Source: Solwaraspora sp. WMMA2065
GTDB taxonomy: Bacteria; Actinomycetota; Actinomycetes; Mycobacteriales; Micromonosporaceae
Direction of reading: 5' to 3'
Assembly (NCBI RefSeq): GCF_030345075.1
Contig: NZ_CP128361.1
Location: 4,216,001 to 4,280,000, forward strand
DNA: 64,000 nucleotides
The notes beneath the pieces were generated by a model. The model made no database searches. It had not been told where the DNA came from and worked only from the letters and a program-made list of their open reading frames with translations. The position numbers and the translations under genes are program-made. This document shows positions 19,001 to 26,214 of this stretch, one piece after another (position 1 is the stretch's first letter; every line of letters starts with the position of its first letter).

Positions 19001-19625
19001 CCGGTATGCGGACCTGGTCGACGAGCTACAGCCGGACGGCGGCTGCCGGCTGCTCGGTTATTCGCTCGGCGGCAACCTCGCCTTCGAGGTGGCGAAGGAG
19101 CTCGAACGCCGGGGTCGGACGGTGCGACACGTGGTCATCGTCGACTCGTACCGCATCGGCGCGGAGTTCGAGTTCGGCCCGGAACAGTTCGCGGCGTTCG
19201 AGCGGGAACTCGCCGAGCACCTGCGCCGGCACACCGGTTCGGAGATCGTCGCCCAGGAGACCCGGGAACAGGCCCGCGAATACATCGAGTTCTGCGCCCG
19301 TACCCCGAACCTGGGGTCCGTCGCGGCACCGGTGACGGTGATCAGCGACCAGGACCGGATGGAGTTCTACGCGGCAGGTACGCGCGGCAGCTGGGCTGGC
19401 GCGTCACGCAGCCACGACGGCCTGCTCGCCGGGTTCGGCACCCACGCCGAGATGTTCGACCAGGAATACGCCTCCCGCAACGCCGGCCTGGTCCGTGACG
19501 TCCTGGCGGGCTCCGGTGCCGAACCCGGCACCGGTTCCGGCACCGGTTCCGGCACCGATTCCGCCGCCGGAGAACGTCCCGCGCCCGCCATGAACCCCGA
19601 CCCGTCGCTCGCCCCAGTGGACTGA
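10050..19625 (+). CDS. ikaA: Iterative hybrid PKS-NRPS of polycyclic tetramate macrolactam biosynthesis
   Basis: One 3191-aa megasynthase with order KS-AT-DH-KR-ACP-C-A-PCP-TE. KS about 22-445 (C194 in DTACSSS, H329, H369). AT about 560-860 (S655 in GHSTG). DH about 920-1200 (H953). KR about 1455-1640 (TGAFGALG from 1470, Y1627). ACP S1787. C about 1850-2280 (HHIISD 1990-1995). A about 2310-2810 (YTSGSTG from 2483). PCP S2885. TE about 2935-3150 (S3005 in GYSLGG). There is no ER or methyltransferase. The A-domain pocket reads D-V-G-E-I-G-S-I-D, the L-ornithine code. Known PTM synthases use the single PKS module iteratively to make two polyene chains, join both to ornithine, and release by Dieckmann cyclisation at the TE. 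ATG 10050 follows AGAAGGA. The last ~35 residues are a Gly/Ser/Thr repeat. Confidence 0.95.
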   Translation: MTYSRAAGAQEKNPANAGGSEKIAIIGIGCRMPGGASDYRTFWQNVVNGQDCITETPSDRYDVATLASQDRTKPGRLVGGRGGYIDGVAEFDPAFFGISPREAEHMDPQQRKLLEVSWDALEDGGQKPTELAGRDVGVFIGAFTLDYKILQFADLSFETLAAHTATGTMMTMVSNRISYCFDFRGPSVSIDTACSSSLVAVHLARQSLLRGEIDLALAGGTLLHLTPQYTIAETKGGFLSADGRSRPFDASANGYVRAEGVGAVALKRLSDALADGDPIHAVIIGSGVNQDGRTNGITVPNADAQATLIQRVCAEAGIAPGSLQYVEAHGTSTPVGDPIEAKALGRVLAIGRRPGETCYIGSVKTNIGHTEAAAGVAGLIKTAMSVKHRTIAPQINFDQVNPEIDLTSLPFEIPTAPTPWPQHQGPARAGVNSFGFGGTNAHVLLEEPPQRSDAVTPSAGPPAYTILPLTARDPDVLPALAEGIRTELAGADGHDAVTPADLGYTLARRRQHHEHRLSIVYSNQAPAHTNRASLDTALAAYLRGDPHPHVFVDQRRDTHERALVWVFTGMGPQWWAMGRQLYADEPVYRDAIDRCDRAIRRITGWSLINELNADEVDSRMAETWLAQPANFAVQVGLSALWRSYGVRPDAIVGHSTGEVAAFYEAGVYSLEEAVRIVVHRSRLQQKLVGTGTMLAVGLTEAEAERRIRPYGERISVAAVNSPAAVTLAGDETALADLAADLTAEQTFAKLVAVRVPYHSAAMDMIKDELLASLHGLAPRPARVPVYLTGQDGVAQGPELDAGYWWRNVRDSVRFRGAVDRLIDDGYRLFLEIGPHPVLGHSIQECLASRDAPGRTLPSIRRGEDEPQRMVMTLAALHNLGVEIAWDVLHPDGAPVPLPRYPFRRDRYWVEPRSVAQVRLGQRDHPLLGRRLSNAEPTWEVKLDTEDMPYLDDHRIQGNAVFPAAGYLEMVAQAVNALTDGGTATLAGIELRKALFLSAGESRTVQLSVTAESGEFTVASITGDTADHLVHASGILLAGQPGRRVPRLAADAVRQRLAHHLDGVRCYADLAALGYHYGPAFQGIEQVWIGPDEALARIRLPAVLDGSAGGYHVHPVLLDACFQTLLTPQLLDAAGPDEEHTGIRLPLSIAEVRLDQVGDQALWAHATIVRRDADGLFGDIAVYADDGTPVGRIEGFRASDVEGTTAAVGVGTIDSWLAELQWVQREPLTDPEAQPSVADRAGDRWLVFADRDGLAEELADLVAGRGGHCHLVRPGPGYHLGRDGAGSTVRPGRTDELHRLLTDLRAANVGPFHNVVHLWGLDLPPLDRTAIDDFAEHTSLGVYSLVALAQALLAQGTDGRLHVVARGTQAVQAADPVAPMGAPAWGVCRVLRHQELLNHPGKLIDLDPAGGRDRAARRAEAAALLRELAVDDEDEIALRGDRRYTSRLRPADELTRPLPLRLRADGAYLVTGAFGALGRLLCRTLVRRGARRLILVGRSPVPPRQRWGEPGWDGAVRDRIGFLMELETLGCQPILARLDVTDEAALAGWLAGHRASQAPPIRGVFHLAGQVRDTLLPEMDRAAFDTAYAPKVLGAYLLHRHLNDEPLEHFVLFASIASLLTTAGQSNYAAGNAFLDALAQHRRATGLPALSLDWGPWATGMIEELGLVHHYRHSRGMSSLSPAAGMAVLERVIGQDRAQLLVATIVDWPTFLSWYTSEPPLVADLAATAAQPPDAGGDSFLDVFRDADGDQRRQLLGERFIAVVAAVLRIPPERVDPASSVAALGLDSLLAMELRARIAAEIHVALPVVALLSGAPVADLVEQAHEGLVDLLASDTATGGADVEVYTDEQCYPLTQNQKALWFLKQLNPDGYAYNIGGAVEVRVELDPELMFEAVRALIARHPSLRANFLLEQGRSDLGRRAGHRQPMQRIHPQVRADVALFDVRDQAWTDVYQMIIQEYRRPYDLERDPLVRFRLFRLSPQRWVIMKAVHHIISDAISTFTFIEELLAVYEGLRRGEPAQLPPASARYLDFLNWQNRFLGSPQARRSLDYWRSHLPAEVPILNLPTDRPRPAVQTNNGASEFFTLDPDLTARVHATARDHNATVFMVLLCAYFVLLHRYSGQDDVIVGSPVTGRTEEEFASTYGYFVNPLPLHADLSGDPSIADLLNQVRTTVLNGLDNQDYPFVLLVEQLGLQHDPSRSAVFQTMFILLTHKVATEKYGYRLEYIELPEEEGQFDLTLSVYEDEADHQFHCVLKYNTDLFLPETVRRIARHYVQLLDTMSRSAPEQPVRQLELLGADERERLLDDWSGARQQVAHDVPVHELMARVAAQRPDAVAVVAPAGPSGAAGGSADTRRLDYATLERRSRQLAHQLRRLGVRDGAVVALCLDKSPELITAVLAVLRAGGAYLPLDAGYPAERLAYMLRNAGATLVLADGAARAGINGMLGVSGRVLDLHSLLQAAGDEPDAALDVHVGLDEPAYVIYTSGSTGLPKAVQVTHRNLAAVYGGWRQEYHLDEVRVHLQMASFAFDVFAGDLVRALCSGGTLVLVDRDLLFNTDRLYRTMVSERVDCGEFVPAVARGLLTYCEREGRRLEFMRLLIVGSDIWTVEEYQRLRALGGPHTRVVNSYGLSEATIDSTYFEGPLDTLDPGHVVPIGRPFPNSAVYLLDEQGGLVPPGVPGELWVGGHGVATGYVGDAEQTAQRFVTRTLSRLPGALPVRLYRTGDLARWAADGVLHLLGRADTQVKVRGHRVETGEVESLLKALPAVAEAVVVVRPDASGEAVLCAYYVPADGAVLDRRELRSHLAGQLPTFMIPAHLGQLSALPLTPNGKVDVAALPPPGPDPEQGRYHPPVTLYETRMAEHWRALLNIDEIGLRQDFFEVGGSSIKLVELIYSLQTEFNIEIPVSRLFQITTLHGMATTVEHIVTGRLSGGQPYLTFNPADRPALFCFPPAGGHGLIYRQFVMHLPEYHTVGFNHIPGDDKVVRYADLVDELQPDGGCRLLGYSLGGNLAFEVAKELERRGRTVRHVVIVDSYRIGAEFEFGPEQFAAFERELAEHLRRHTGSEIVAQETREQAREYIEFCARTPNLGSVAAPVTVISDQDRMEFYAAGTRGSWAGASRSHDGLLAGFGTHAEMFDQEYASRNAGLVRDVLAGSGAEPGTGSGTGSGTDSAAGERPAPAMNPDPSLAPVD

Positions 19626-19645
19626 CCATCGAGGAGGCACCGACC

Positions 19646-21376
19646 ATGCCAGAGTCGAAACCCGCCCGGGAAACGATGATCATCATCGGTGGTGGCCTAG
19701 GTGGTCTCGCCACCGGCTGCTACGCGCAGATGAACGGCTACCGCACCCACACGTTCGAGATGCACGAGTTGCCGGGCGGCTGCTGCACCGCCTGGGACCA
19801 GGGTGAGTTCACCTTCGACTGGTGCGTGAGCTGGCTGCTCGGCAGCGGGCCCGGCAACGACATGCACCAGATCTGGCTCGAACTCGGCGCGCTGCAGGGC
19901 AAGGAGATGCGCGACTTCGAGACGTTCAACATCGTCCGTGGCCGGGACGGGCGGACCGTCTACTTCTACTCCGACCCTGACCGGTTGCAGGAGCACCTGC
20001 TGTGGCACTCGCCCGCCGACGCGCGGCTCATCCGCGACTTCTGCGCCGGGATACGCACCTTCAAGAAGCTGCTCAACGCCTATCCGTTCCTCAAGCCGGT
20101 CGGCCTGATGCGGCCGTGGGAACGGTGGCGGATGCTCGCCGCCTTCCTGCCGCACTTCAACACCATCCGCAGGTCGATCACCACGCTGATGACCGACTAC
20201 TCCGCCAAATTCAAAGATCCGCTGCTGCGGGAGGCGTTCAACTTCATCCTGTACGAGCGACATGCGAGCTTTCCGGTGCTGCCCTTCTACTTTCAACTCG
20301 CGGCGCACGCCGGGCGCACCGCCGGCGTGCCGGAGGGGGGTTCGCTCGGGCTGGCCCGCTCGATCGAGCAGCGCTACCTGCGGCTCGGCGGCAAGATCAC
20401 GTACAACGCGAAGGTCGACGAGGTGCTGGTCGAGAACGACCGGGCGGTCGGGGTCCGACTCAGCGACGGACGTGAGCACCGCGCCGACATCGTCGTCGCC
20501 ACCTGCGACGGGCACACGACGGTCACCAAGCTGCTGAACGGCCGCTACCTCAACGAGACCTACCGTCGCCTGTACACCGAGACCATCGACGAGCCAGGCC
20601 AGATCTACCCCGGGTACGTCAGCGCGTTCTTCGGCCTCGACCGGCCGTATCCGGACGCAGACCCGTGCACCACTCACCTGCTGTCGCCCGAGGAGGCGAC
20701 GGACCTGGTCGGCATCGGCGAGCACCCCAGCGTCAACGTACAGTTCCGCAGCCGGCACTATCCCGAGCTCTCCCCGGCGGAGACCTCGGTCGTGTTCGTC
20801 ACCTTCTTCTCCGACACCGGCGCCTGGCGGCAGCTGGTGGCGGGACCGGAGCAGGCGAGCCGGGTCCGCAAGGGCGAACTGCTGCACACCCTGCGGGTGC
20901 GCCGTGGCCGCACCTACTACGCCGCGAAGCGACAGGTGCGCACCGCCCTGCTCGGCCTGCTGGACCAGCGTTACCCCGGGCTCGCAGACACGGTCGTGGC
21001 GCACGACATCGCGACACCGCTGACGCAGATCCGCTACACCGCCAACCATGACGGCTCGATCGCCGGCTGGCAACCGTTCGTCGACGGCGGCGAAACGATG
21101 GAAAAGGAGCTGGAAAAGCACGGCCCGGTGCTCCCCGGGCTGGCCAATTTCTACCTGGCCGGGGTCTGGACCACGATCGGCGGGCTCATCCGGGCCGCTG
21201 CCAGCGGCCGTCATGTCGTGCAGTTCATCTGCCGCGACGACGGTCGGCCCTTCACCGCCGACATCGACGACACGGCGCCGCCGCCCACGCAGGTGACGGT
21301 GCCCGTGCCGGCCACACCCTCGCTGGCCTCCCCGGCCGAGGGACACCCGTCCGTTCTCACCCGGCAAGGAGCCTGA
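19646..21376 (+). CDS. ikaB: Phytoene-desaturase-like FAD oxidoreductase (PTM cyclase)
   Basis: A 576-aa flavoprotein with the dinucleotide-binding motif IIIGGGLGGLATG (G15, G17, G20) and the usual C-terminal FAD contact region (NFYLAGVWTTIGGLIRAAASG). It belongs to the phytoene dehydrogenase/CrtI-like group always found beside PTM synthases. In ikarugamycin assembly the homologue forms the outer carbocycles of the polyene tetramate. It is preceded by GAGGAGG and lies 20 bp after the synthase. Only one such gene is present, whereas clusters for 5-5 and 5-5-6 ring systems carry two. The last ~40 residues are Pro/Ala/Thr-rich and probably disordered. Confidence 0.92.
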   Translation: MPESKPARETMIIIGGGLGGLATGCYAQMNGYRTHTFEMHELPGGCCTAWDQGEFTFDWCVSWLLGSGPGNDMHQIWLELGALQGKEMRDFETFNIVRGRDGRTVYFYSDPDRLQEHLLWHSPADARLIRDFCAGIRTFKKLLNAYPFLKPVGLMRPWERWRMLAAFLPHFNTIRRSITTLMTDYSAKFKDPLLREAFNFILYERHASFPVLPFYFQLAAHAGRTAGVPEGGSLGLARSIEQRYLRLGGKITYNAKVDEVLVENDRAVGVRLSDGREHRADIVVATCDGHTTVTKLLNGRYLNETYRRLYTETIDEPGQIYPGYVSAFFGLDRPYPDADPCTTHLLSPEEATDLVGIGEHPSVNVQFRSRHYPELSPAETSVVFVTFFSDTGAWRQLVAGPEQASRVRKGELLHTLRVRRGRTYYAAKRQVRTALLGLLDQRYPGLADTVVAHDIATPLTQIRYTANHDGSIAGWQPFVDGGETMEKELEKHGPVLPGLANFYLAGVWTTIGGLIRAAASGRHVVQFICRDDGRPFTADIDDTAPPPTQVTVPVPATPSLASPAEGHPSVLTRQGA

Positions 21377-21377
21377 C

Positions 21378-22433
21378 TTGAAGATCGCAAAGTGGGTCGT
21401 ACGCGAGCACGTCGACGGCGTCCCCGACACCGACCGGATCTACGAGAAGGTGACCGAGGAGGCACCGGTAGCGCTCGGTGACGACGAGATGCTGTTTCAG
21501 ACGCGGTACGTCTCGGTCGATCCGTACCTGCACGGGCTCGCCCTGGAAACGCCGGTCGGGCAGCACATGATCGCCGACTCGATCATGGAGGTGGTCGAGG
21601 CCGGACCGGACGCCCGCTTCCAGGTGGGAGACCTGGTCCAGGGCTATGGCGGTTGGCGTAGCCACGTCGTCGGCACCGGCGGCGAGGTGCTGTGGCAGGG
21701 GGAGACGTTCCCGATGGTCTTTCCCGCCTACCGCAAGCTGAATCCGCAGCACTACGACGACGTGCTGCCGGTGACGACGGCGCTGGGAATCATGGGAGGG
21801 CCGGGCATCACCGCGTGGGGCACGCTGACGCATTTCCTGACGGTGCGCCCTGGTGACACGCTGGTGATCAGCGGTGCCTCGGGGGCCATCGGGACGCTGG
21901 TCGGGCAGCTCGCCAAGCGGGCCGGTGCGCGGCTGGTGGGGACTACCGCGTCCGCGGAGAAGGTCCCGTTCCTCACCGAACTCGGCTTCGACGCCGTCGT
22001 CGAGTACCGACACGGTGACGAGCCGGGCCGGGTACGGGAGGCGCTGGTCAAAGCCGCCCCGGACGGCGTCGACAGATACTTCGACAATCTCGGTGGCACG
22101 GTCACCGACATGGTCTTCACGATGCTGAACGTGCACAGCCGGGTCGCGGTCTGCTGGCAGTGGGCCACCCAGGTGGGCCGCGAACAGACCGGGCTACGTC
22201 TCCTGCCGATGATCATGTACCCCCGTGCGACCATCCGGGGCATCTTCGCGCACGAGTGGTTCACCGAGGAGAACCTGTCGAAGATGCGCGACGAACTCGG
22301 CGGCATGGTCCGTCGCGGGGAACTGACCTACCAGCAGACCGTCCACCACGGATTCGACGAGATTCCGAACGCGTACCACAGCCTCTACCACAACCGGGGC
22401 GGTAACCGGGGCAAGGTCCTGGTCGCCGTGTAG
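21378..22433 (+). CDS. ikaC: NADPH-dependent MDR-family reductase (PTM inner-ring closing enzyme)
   Basis: A 351-aa medium-chain dehydrogenase/reductase of the zinc-free leukotriene/curcumin-reductase type. The N-terminal part has VSVDPYLHGL and the Rossmann motif is SGASGAIGTLVGQLAKRAGA near residues 163-182. In ikarugamycin biosynthesis the homologue closes the inner five-membered ring by hydride-triggered Michael addition. The start is TTG 21378, one base after the ikaB stop, with AAGGAG at the right distance. Translation is therefore coupled. It is the last gene of the operon. Confidence 0.9.
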   Translation: MKIAKWVVREHVDGVPDTDRIYEKVTEEAPVALGDDEMLFQTRYVSVDPYLHGLALETPVGQHMIADSIMEVVEAGPDARFQVGDLVQGYGGWRSHVVGTGGEVLWQGETFPMVFPAYRKLNPQHYDDVLPVTTALGIMGGPGITAWGTLTHFLTVRPGDTLVISGASGAIGTLVGQLAKRAGARLVGTTASAEKVPFLTELGFDAVVEYRHGDEPGRVREALVKAAPDGVDRYFDNLGGTVTDMVFTMLNVHSRVAVCWQWATQVGREQTGLRLLPMIMYPRATIRGIFAHEWFTEENLSKMRDELGGMVRRGELTYQQTVHHGFDEIPNAYHSLYHNRGGNRGKVLVAV

Positions 22434-22525
22434 CTTGCAGGGAGCCGCCAGGTGCCCTCAACCTGATCGCCGGTAGGCGTTCGTGGGGTTTCCGGGGGGC
22501 GATTCAAAATTCCATCGATGAAAAC

Positions 22526-22561
22526 GAGGCCCTGACCAGCGAACTTGCCGGTCAGGGCCTC
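22526..22561 (-). terminator. Rho-independent-type terminator of tRNA-Thr, possibly bidirectional
   Basis: Perfect 12-bp arms (22526-22537 and 22550-22561) flank a 12-nt loop. On the minus strand the hairpin is followed by a TTTT stretch. It sits 6 bp beyond the tRNA 3' end and about 90 bp after ikaC, so it may stop transcription from both sides. Confidence 0.8.
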
Positions 22562-22567
22562 TCCTGG

Positions 22568-22640
22568 AGCCGCCTGACGGAATCGAACCGTCGACCTACG
22601 CATTACGAGTGCGTCGCTCTGCCGACTGAGCTAAGGCGGC
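22568..22640 (-). tRNA. tRNA-Thr(CGT)
   Basis: A 73-nt cloverleaf reads on the minus strand. The 7-bp acceptor stem is GCCGCCT/AGGCGGC, the D-arm GCTC...GAGC, the anticodon stem ACGCA/TGCGT with loop CTCGTAA (anticodon CGT, reading ACG), and the T-arm GACGG-TTCGATT-CCGTC. CCA is not encoded. The 3' end points towards the PTM operon, the usual orientation for an island attached at a tRNA. Confidence 0.96.
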
Positions 22641-22762
22641 AACGATCAACCAGTGTACGGCACCGGGCGGCGATCACGCCGGGCGGCCGAGAGGCACCGA
22701 CGGGACGGCCTGGGCCGACCACGGGTGACAGGCGTCGATGACCGACAGTAGGCTCCGGACGT

Positions 22763-24559
22763 GTGACGGACGAACCGAGCACGCCTGCCCCAGCCGCCGA
22801 CCCGGCCGGCCCCGGCCCAGCCGGCCCCGGGCCAGCCGGCCCCGGGCCGGTCGATCCGGCCCCACCCGCCGCCGAGCATCACCGGCCCCGGTCGCTGGAC
22901 CCGAGGGAGCTCGGCTTCACCCCCCGGCCCCCGGTGCCCTGGCTGGCCCCGATGCTGCTGCTCAGCACCGGCCTGCGCACCCTGCTGGCGACGCTGTTCG
23001 GCGCCTACCTCGACAAGCGGGAACTGCAGGGCGCGCTCCCCGGCGACGTGCACCACCACGACGCCGTCGACGGGGAGCTGTGGATCGACTACGTGGCCGA
23101 CCTCGGTGACGGCTTCCCGGCGACCTACTCGCTGGCGTACCTGCTGGCGCAGCCGGAGCTGGACGTCGACGGCGCCGGCCGGCTGCGCCGCGGCGACCTG
23201 CTGGTGATGGGCGGCGACCAGGTCTACCCGGCGGCCAGCGGCGAGGCGTACGAGGACCGGAGCAAGGGGCCGTACCAGGCGGCCTTCCCGAAGCCGCCGG
23301 TCGGGCAGCCGCGACCCACGCTGTACGCCATCCCCGGCAACCACGACTGGTACGACGGGCTCACCGCGTTCCTGCGGCTGTTCGCCCGTCGGCGCGACGC
23401 CACCATCGGCGGCTGGCGGACCGAGCAGAAACGGTCGTACTTCGCCACCCGGCTGCCGAACGACTGGTGGCTGTTCGCCATCGACGAGCAGTTCGGCGCG
23501 TACCTGGACGACCCGCAGCTGATCTACTTCGAGAAGGCGGCCGAGCAGCTCAAGCCGGGTGACCGGGTGATCCTGGCCGTGCCGGAACCGACCTGGGTCA
23601 AGGCGGTCGGCGACCCGCAGGCCTACGACGCGGTCGACTACTTCCTGCGTACGGTGATCGAGCCGACCGGTGCCCGGGTGCCGCTGATGATCTCCGGCGA
23701 CCAGCACCACTACGCCCGCTACGCCAACCCGGACCGGCAGCTGATCACCTGTGGCGGCGGCGGCGCCTACCTGTCGGCGACGCACAAGCTGCCCGAGCGG
23801 ATCACCGTACCGCCGGTCGACACCCTTGCCCGCAACGCCAGCCCGCAACGCGACTACGAGCTGGCCGGCCGCTACCCGGACGCGGCCCGGTCCCGCCGCT
23901 ACAGCTGGGGGATCTTCCACCGGCTGCCGCGCCGCAACCCGGGCTTCGCCACCCTGCTGGGCACCCTGCAGACGCTGCTGATGCTGGCCGTCGCCGGGGT
24001 CATCGTCTCCTGGGCCGACCCCGACAACCAGCGGCTGTTCAGCATCCCGCTGGTCGCGATGGTGGTGCTGACCCTCGCCGCGTCGGTGGTCTTCGCCAAG
24101 CCGCCGAGCGCCAGCGGCGCCCGACATTCCCGGCACTGGCTGCTCGGGCTCGGGCACGGTGTCGCGCACATCGCGCTGGCCTGGGTCGGTGCGCTGATCT
24201 GGCTGGAGCTACCGTTCGTCGACTGGCCCTGGCCATTGCCGGTGGTCGCCGCCGCAGTCGTCTACGGCCCGGTCGCCGGGCTGGTCGCGAGCCAGCTGAC
24301 CGCCGGCTACCTGGTGCTGGCCGGCGCATTCGACGTCAACCTCAACGAGCTGTTCGCCGGGCAGGGCATCGAGGACTCGAAGTGCTTCATCCGGATGCGG
24401 ATCGCCGCCGACGGGTCGCTGACCCTCTACCCGGTGGCCGTCGACCGGGTGTGTCGGCGCTGGCGGGCCGACCCGCAGGCCCCCGCGCACGCCCCGTGGA
24501 TCGTGCCGGAGCAGCCGCTGGCCACCCGACTGGCCGAGGAACCGATCACCATCCGCTGA
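22763..24559 (+). CDS. Membrane-anchored calcineurin-like metallophosphoesterase
   Basis: A 598-aa protein. The first ~40 residues are a disordered Pro/Gly/Ala repeat (AGPGP units). The phosphoesterase domain has MGGDQVYP, the metal-binding GNHDWYDG and the late SGDQHHYAR, the GDxx, GNHD and GHxH-type motifs of the family. The C-terminal third has about four hydrophobic segments (near LLMLAVAGVIVSW, PLVAMVVLTLAASVVF, VAHIALAWVGALIWL and LPVVAAAVVYGPVAGLVAS), so it is membrane-bound. GTG 22763 lies close behind the divergent tRNA region, with no clear ribosome site. Substrate unknown. Confidence 0.82.
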   Translation: MTDEPSTPAPAADPAGPGPAGPGPAGPGPVDPAPPAAEHHRPRSLDPRELGFTPRPPVPWLAPMLLLSTGLRTLLATLFGAYLDKRELQGALPGDVHHHDAVDGELWIDYVADLGDGFPATYSLAYLLAQPELDVDGAGRLRRGDLLVMGGDQVYPAASGEAYEDRSKGPYQAAFPKPPVGQPRPTLYAIPGNHDWYDGLTAFLRLFARRRDATIGGWRTEQKRSYFATRLPNDWWLFAIDEQFGAYLDDPQLIYFEKAAEQLKPGDRVILAVPEPTWVKAVGDPQAYDAVDYFLRTVIEPTGARVPLMISGDQHHYARYANPDRQLITCGGGGAYLSATHKLPERITVPPVDTLARNASPQRDYELAGRYPDAARSRRYSWGIFHRLPRRNPGFATLLGTLQTLLMLAVAGVIVSWADPDNQRLFSIPLVAMVVLTLAASVVFAKPPSASGARHSRHWLLGLGHGVAHIALAWVGALIWLELPFVDWPWPLPVVAAAVVYGPVAGLVASQLTAGYLVLAGAFDVNLNELFAGQGIEDSKCFIRMRIAADGSLTLYPVAVDRVCRRWRADPQAPAHAPWIVPEQPLATRLAEEPITIR

Positions 24560-24586
24560 ACCGACGACGTCCGGTGCGCCGCGAGG

Positions 24587-25420
24587 TCAGCCGTACGCCT
24601 GGTCGTGGGCGCGGCGCGGACCGCAGACGTCGGCCAGGGCGCACCGTTTCACCGCCCCGTCGGCAATCTGCCGTACGGTGACCGACTCGCTCGGCGGATG
24701 CCGCGACACCACCTTGGCCGGCCCGTCCGGGGTCTCGACGCGCTGGCCCGAGGTGGGGTAACTGCTGCTGTCCGCGTACAGCGGATGTTCGTACTTGAGG
24801 CAGCACATCAGCCGGCCGCAGGCGCCGGAGATGCGCAGCGGGTTGAGCGGCAGATCCTGGTCCTTGGCCATCCGGATGGTCACCGGCTCGAAATCGGTGA
24901 GGAAGGTGGCGCAGCACAGGTCCCGGCCGCAGGAGCCGATCCCGCCCTGCACCCGGGCCGAGTCGCGGGCCGACAGCTGCCGCAGCTCCACCCGGCAGTG
25001 CAGGGTCGCACCGAGGTCACGCACCAGCGACCGGAAGTCGACCCGGTGCGGTGCGGTGAAGTAGATGGTGGCCCGGGCGCTGTTCAGCGACCCCGGCTCC
25101 AGCACATGGTCGACGGCGACCACCTTCATCGGCAGCCCGTGCTCGCGGATCAGCCGCTTCGCCGCGACCTTCGCCTCCGCCTTGCGTTTGCGTTGCACCT
25201 CGTCGCGGTGCAGGTCCTGCTCGGTGGCCAGGCCGGCCAGCCGGGGAAAGCCGTCGGTGGGATCGTCGACCCACTGCGGGGCCCAGACGCACTCGGCGAC
25301 CTCGGCGCCGTCGTCGGTGGGCACCAGCACCTTGTCGCCGACCGCCGGCCGCAGATCACCGGGGTCGAGGTAGAAGAGGCGCCCGTACCGGTTGAAGCTG
25401 ACCGCGCAGAGCATCCCCAT
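24587..25420 (-). CDS. ricT: PSP1/RicT (YaaT) family protein
   Basis: A 277-aa protein with the conserved PSP1 C-terminal cysteine pattern GGIGSCGRDLCC...SGACGRLMCCLKYE. Four of these cysteines are in CxxxxCC-like groups that in Bacillus RicT belong to an Fe-S-containing RNA-processing complex. The adjacent polymerase delta-prime and thymidylate kinase genes repeat the association seen in many Gram-positive bacteria. The starts MGMLCAV (25420 or 25414) are both possible. Role in this organism not demonstrated. Confidence 0.88.
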   Translation of the reverse strand: MGMLCAVSFNRYGRLFYLDPGDLRPAVGDKVLVPTDDGAEVAECVWAPQWVDDPTDGFPRLAGLATEQDLHRDEVQRKRKAEAKVAAKRLIREHGLPMKVVAVDHVLEPGSLNSARATIYFTAPHRVDFRSLVRDLGATLHCRVELRQLSARDSARVQGGIGSCGRDLCCATFLTDFEPVTIRMAKDQDLPLNPLRISGACGRLMCCLKYEHPLYADSSSYPTSGQRVETPDGPAKVVSRHPPSESVTVRQIADGAVKRCALADVCGPRRAHDQAYG

Positions 25421-25482
25421 GGCCCTACCCTACGTCGACCTTCCGGCATCGTGAAGGCAGCGGCGCCGTTGCCTGTTCCGGG

Positions 25483-26214
25483 TCAGTAGCGCAGCCGGAT
25501 CGTCCCGTCTGATCTGGCACCCGGGCCGGCGACATCGGCAGGCCGGGACCCGCCGGCCGGCGTTAACCGGGGCCGCCACCGCTCCAGCAGGTCCTCGCCC
25601 CGCTCGGTGATCTCCAGGATCGCGGTCAGCACCGCCGCCGCGATCGTCGCGGCGGCGTCGGCCGCCACCGACCCTGATGGTCCGACCTGCCCAACCGCGG
25701 ACCACCCTGGACCGGCGTCGGCGGCGGTCCGTACGGTGACCGCCTCGGCCGAGCCCAGCGCCTCGGCCAGCACTGCGGCCAGCCCGGCCCGGCTCAGCGC
25801 CGCCCAGCCGGCGACCGCCTCGGCGTACCCGGCGGTGGCCGTCAACCGCCCGGCCAGGCTGTCCGGGTCGGCAGCGCCACCGCCATCACCACCGCCGGTC
25901 AGCCGGGTGGCGAGGGTACGGCGTGCCGCGTCGTACGCCTGGGCCGCCGGTCCGGACCAGTCGAGCCGGCCGGCCAGCACGTCGACCGCTTCGGCGTACC
26001 CGTCCAGTTGCGGGCGGAGCGCGGCGCCGGCGGCGGCCAGCGGCTCCGGGCGCACCGCGACGAACGCGGCCACCGCGTCACCGGGCAACGCCCGTACCTG
26101 GCGCAGCAGCGGCCAGACCGGATGCCCCGGGGGCGCGCCGTTGCCGACGAGCAGCACGTCCACCCTGGCCAGCAGATCCCGGGCCGGCCCGGCGACCCGG
26201 TCCAGCACGTCCAT
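25483..26214 (-). CDS. WXG100-like, Ala-rich helical protein
   Basis: A 243-aa protein, almost entirely alanine-rich helix, with a WSG turn (LDWSGPAAQAYDAARR) like the helix-turn-helix of WXG100/PPE-related type VII substrates. The start ATG overlaps the upstream stop (TGATG). It follows a smaller helical protein and a YbaB-like gene, so this is a three-gene unit. It could be a type VII secretion substrate or toxin-like partner. I see no catalytic motif. Confidence 0.6.
   Translation of the reverse strand: MDVLDRVAGPARDLLARVDVLLVGNGAPPGHPVWPLLRQVRALPGDAVAAFVAVRPEPLAAAGAALRPQLDGYAEAVDVLAGRLDWSGPAAQAYDAARRTLATRLTGGGDGGGAADPDSLAGRLTATAGYAEAVAGWAALSRAGLAAVLAEALGSAEAVTVRTAADAGPGWSAVGQVGPSGSVAADAAATIAAAVLTAILEITERGEDLLERWRPRLTPAGGSRPADVAGPGARSDGTIRLRY

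Noticed and set aside
19500-19620. Extra domain at the synthase C-terminus
   Set aside because: It is a Gly/Ser/Thr/Pro low-complexity tail from short GGCACCGGTTCC repeats, not a domain.
22434-22460. attL-like copy of the tRNA-Thr 3' end (GGAGCCGCC)
   Set aside because: Only 9 bp match the tRNA end and the next bases diverge, so it is within chance for GC-rich DNA.
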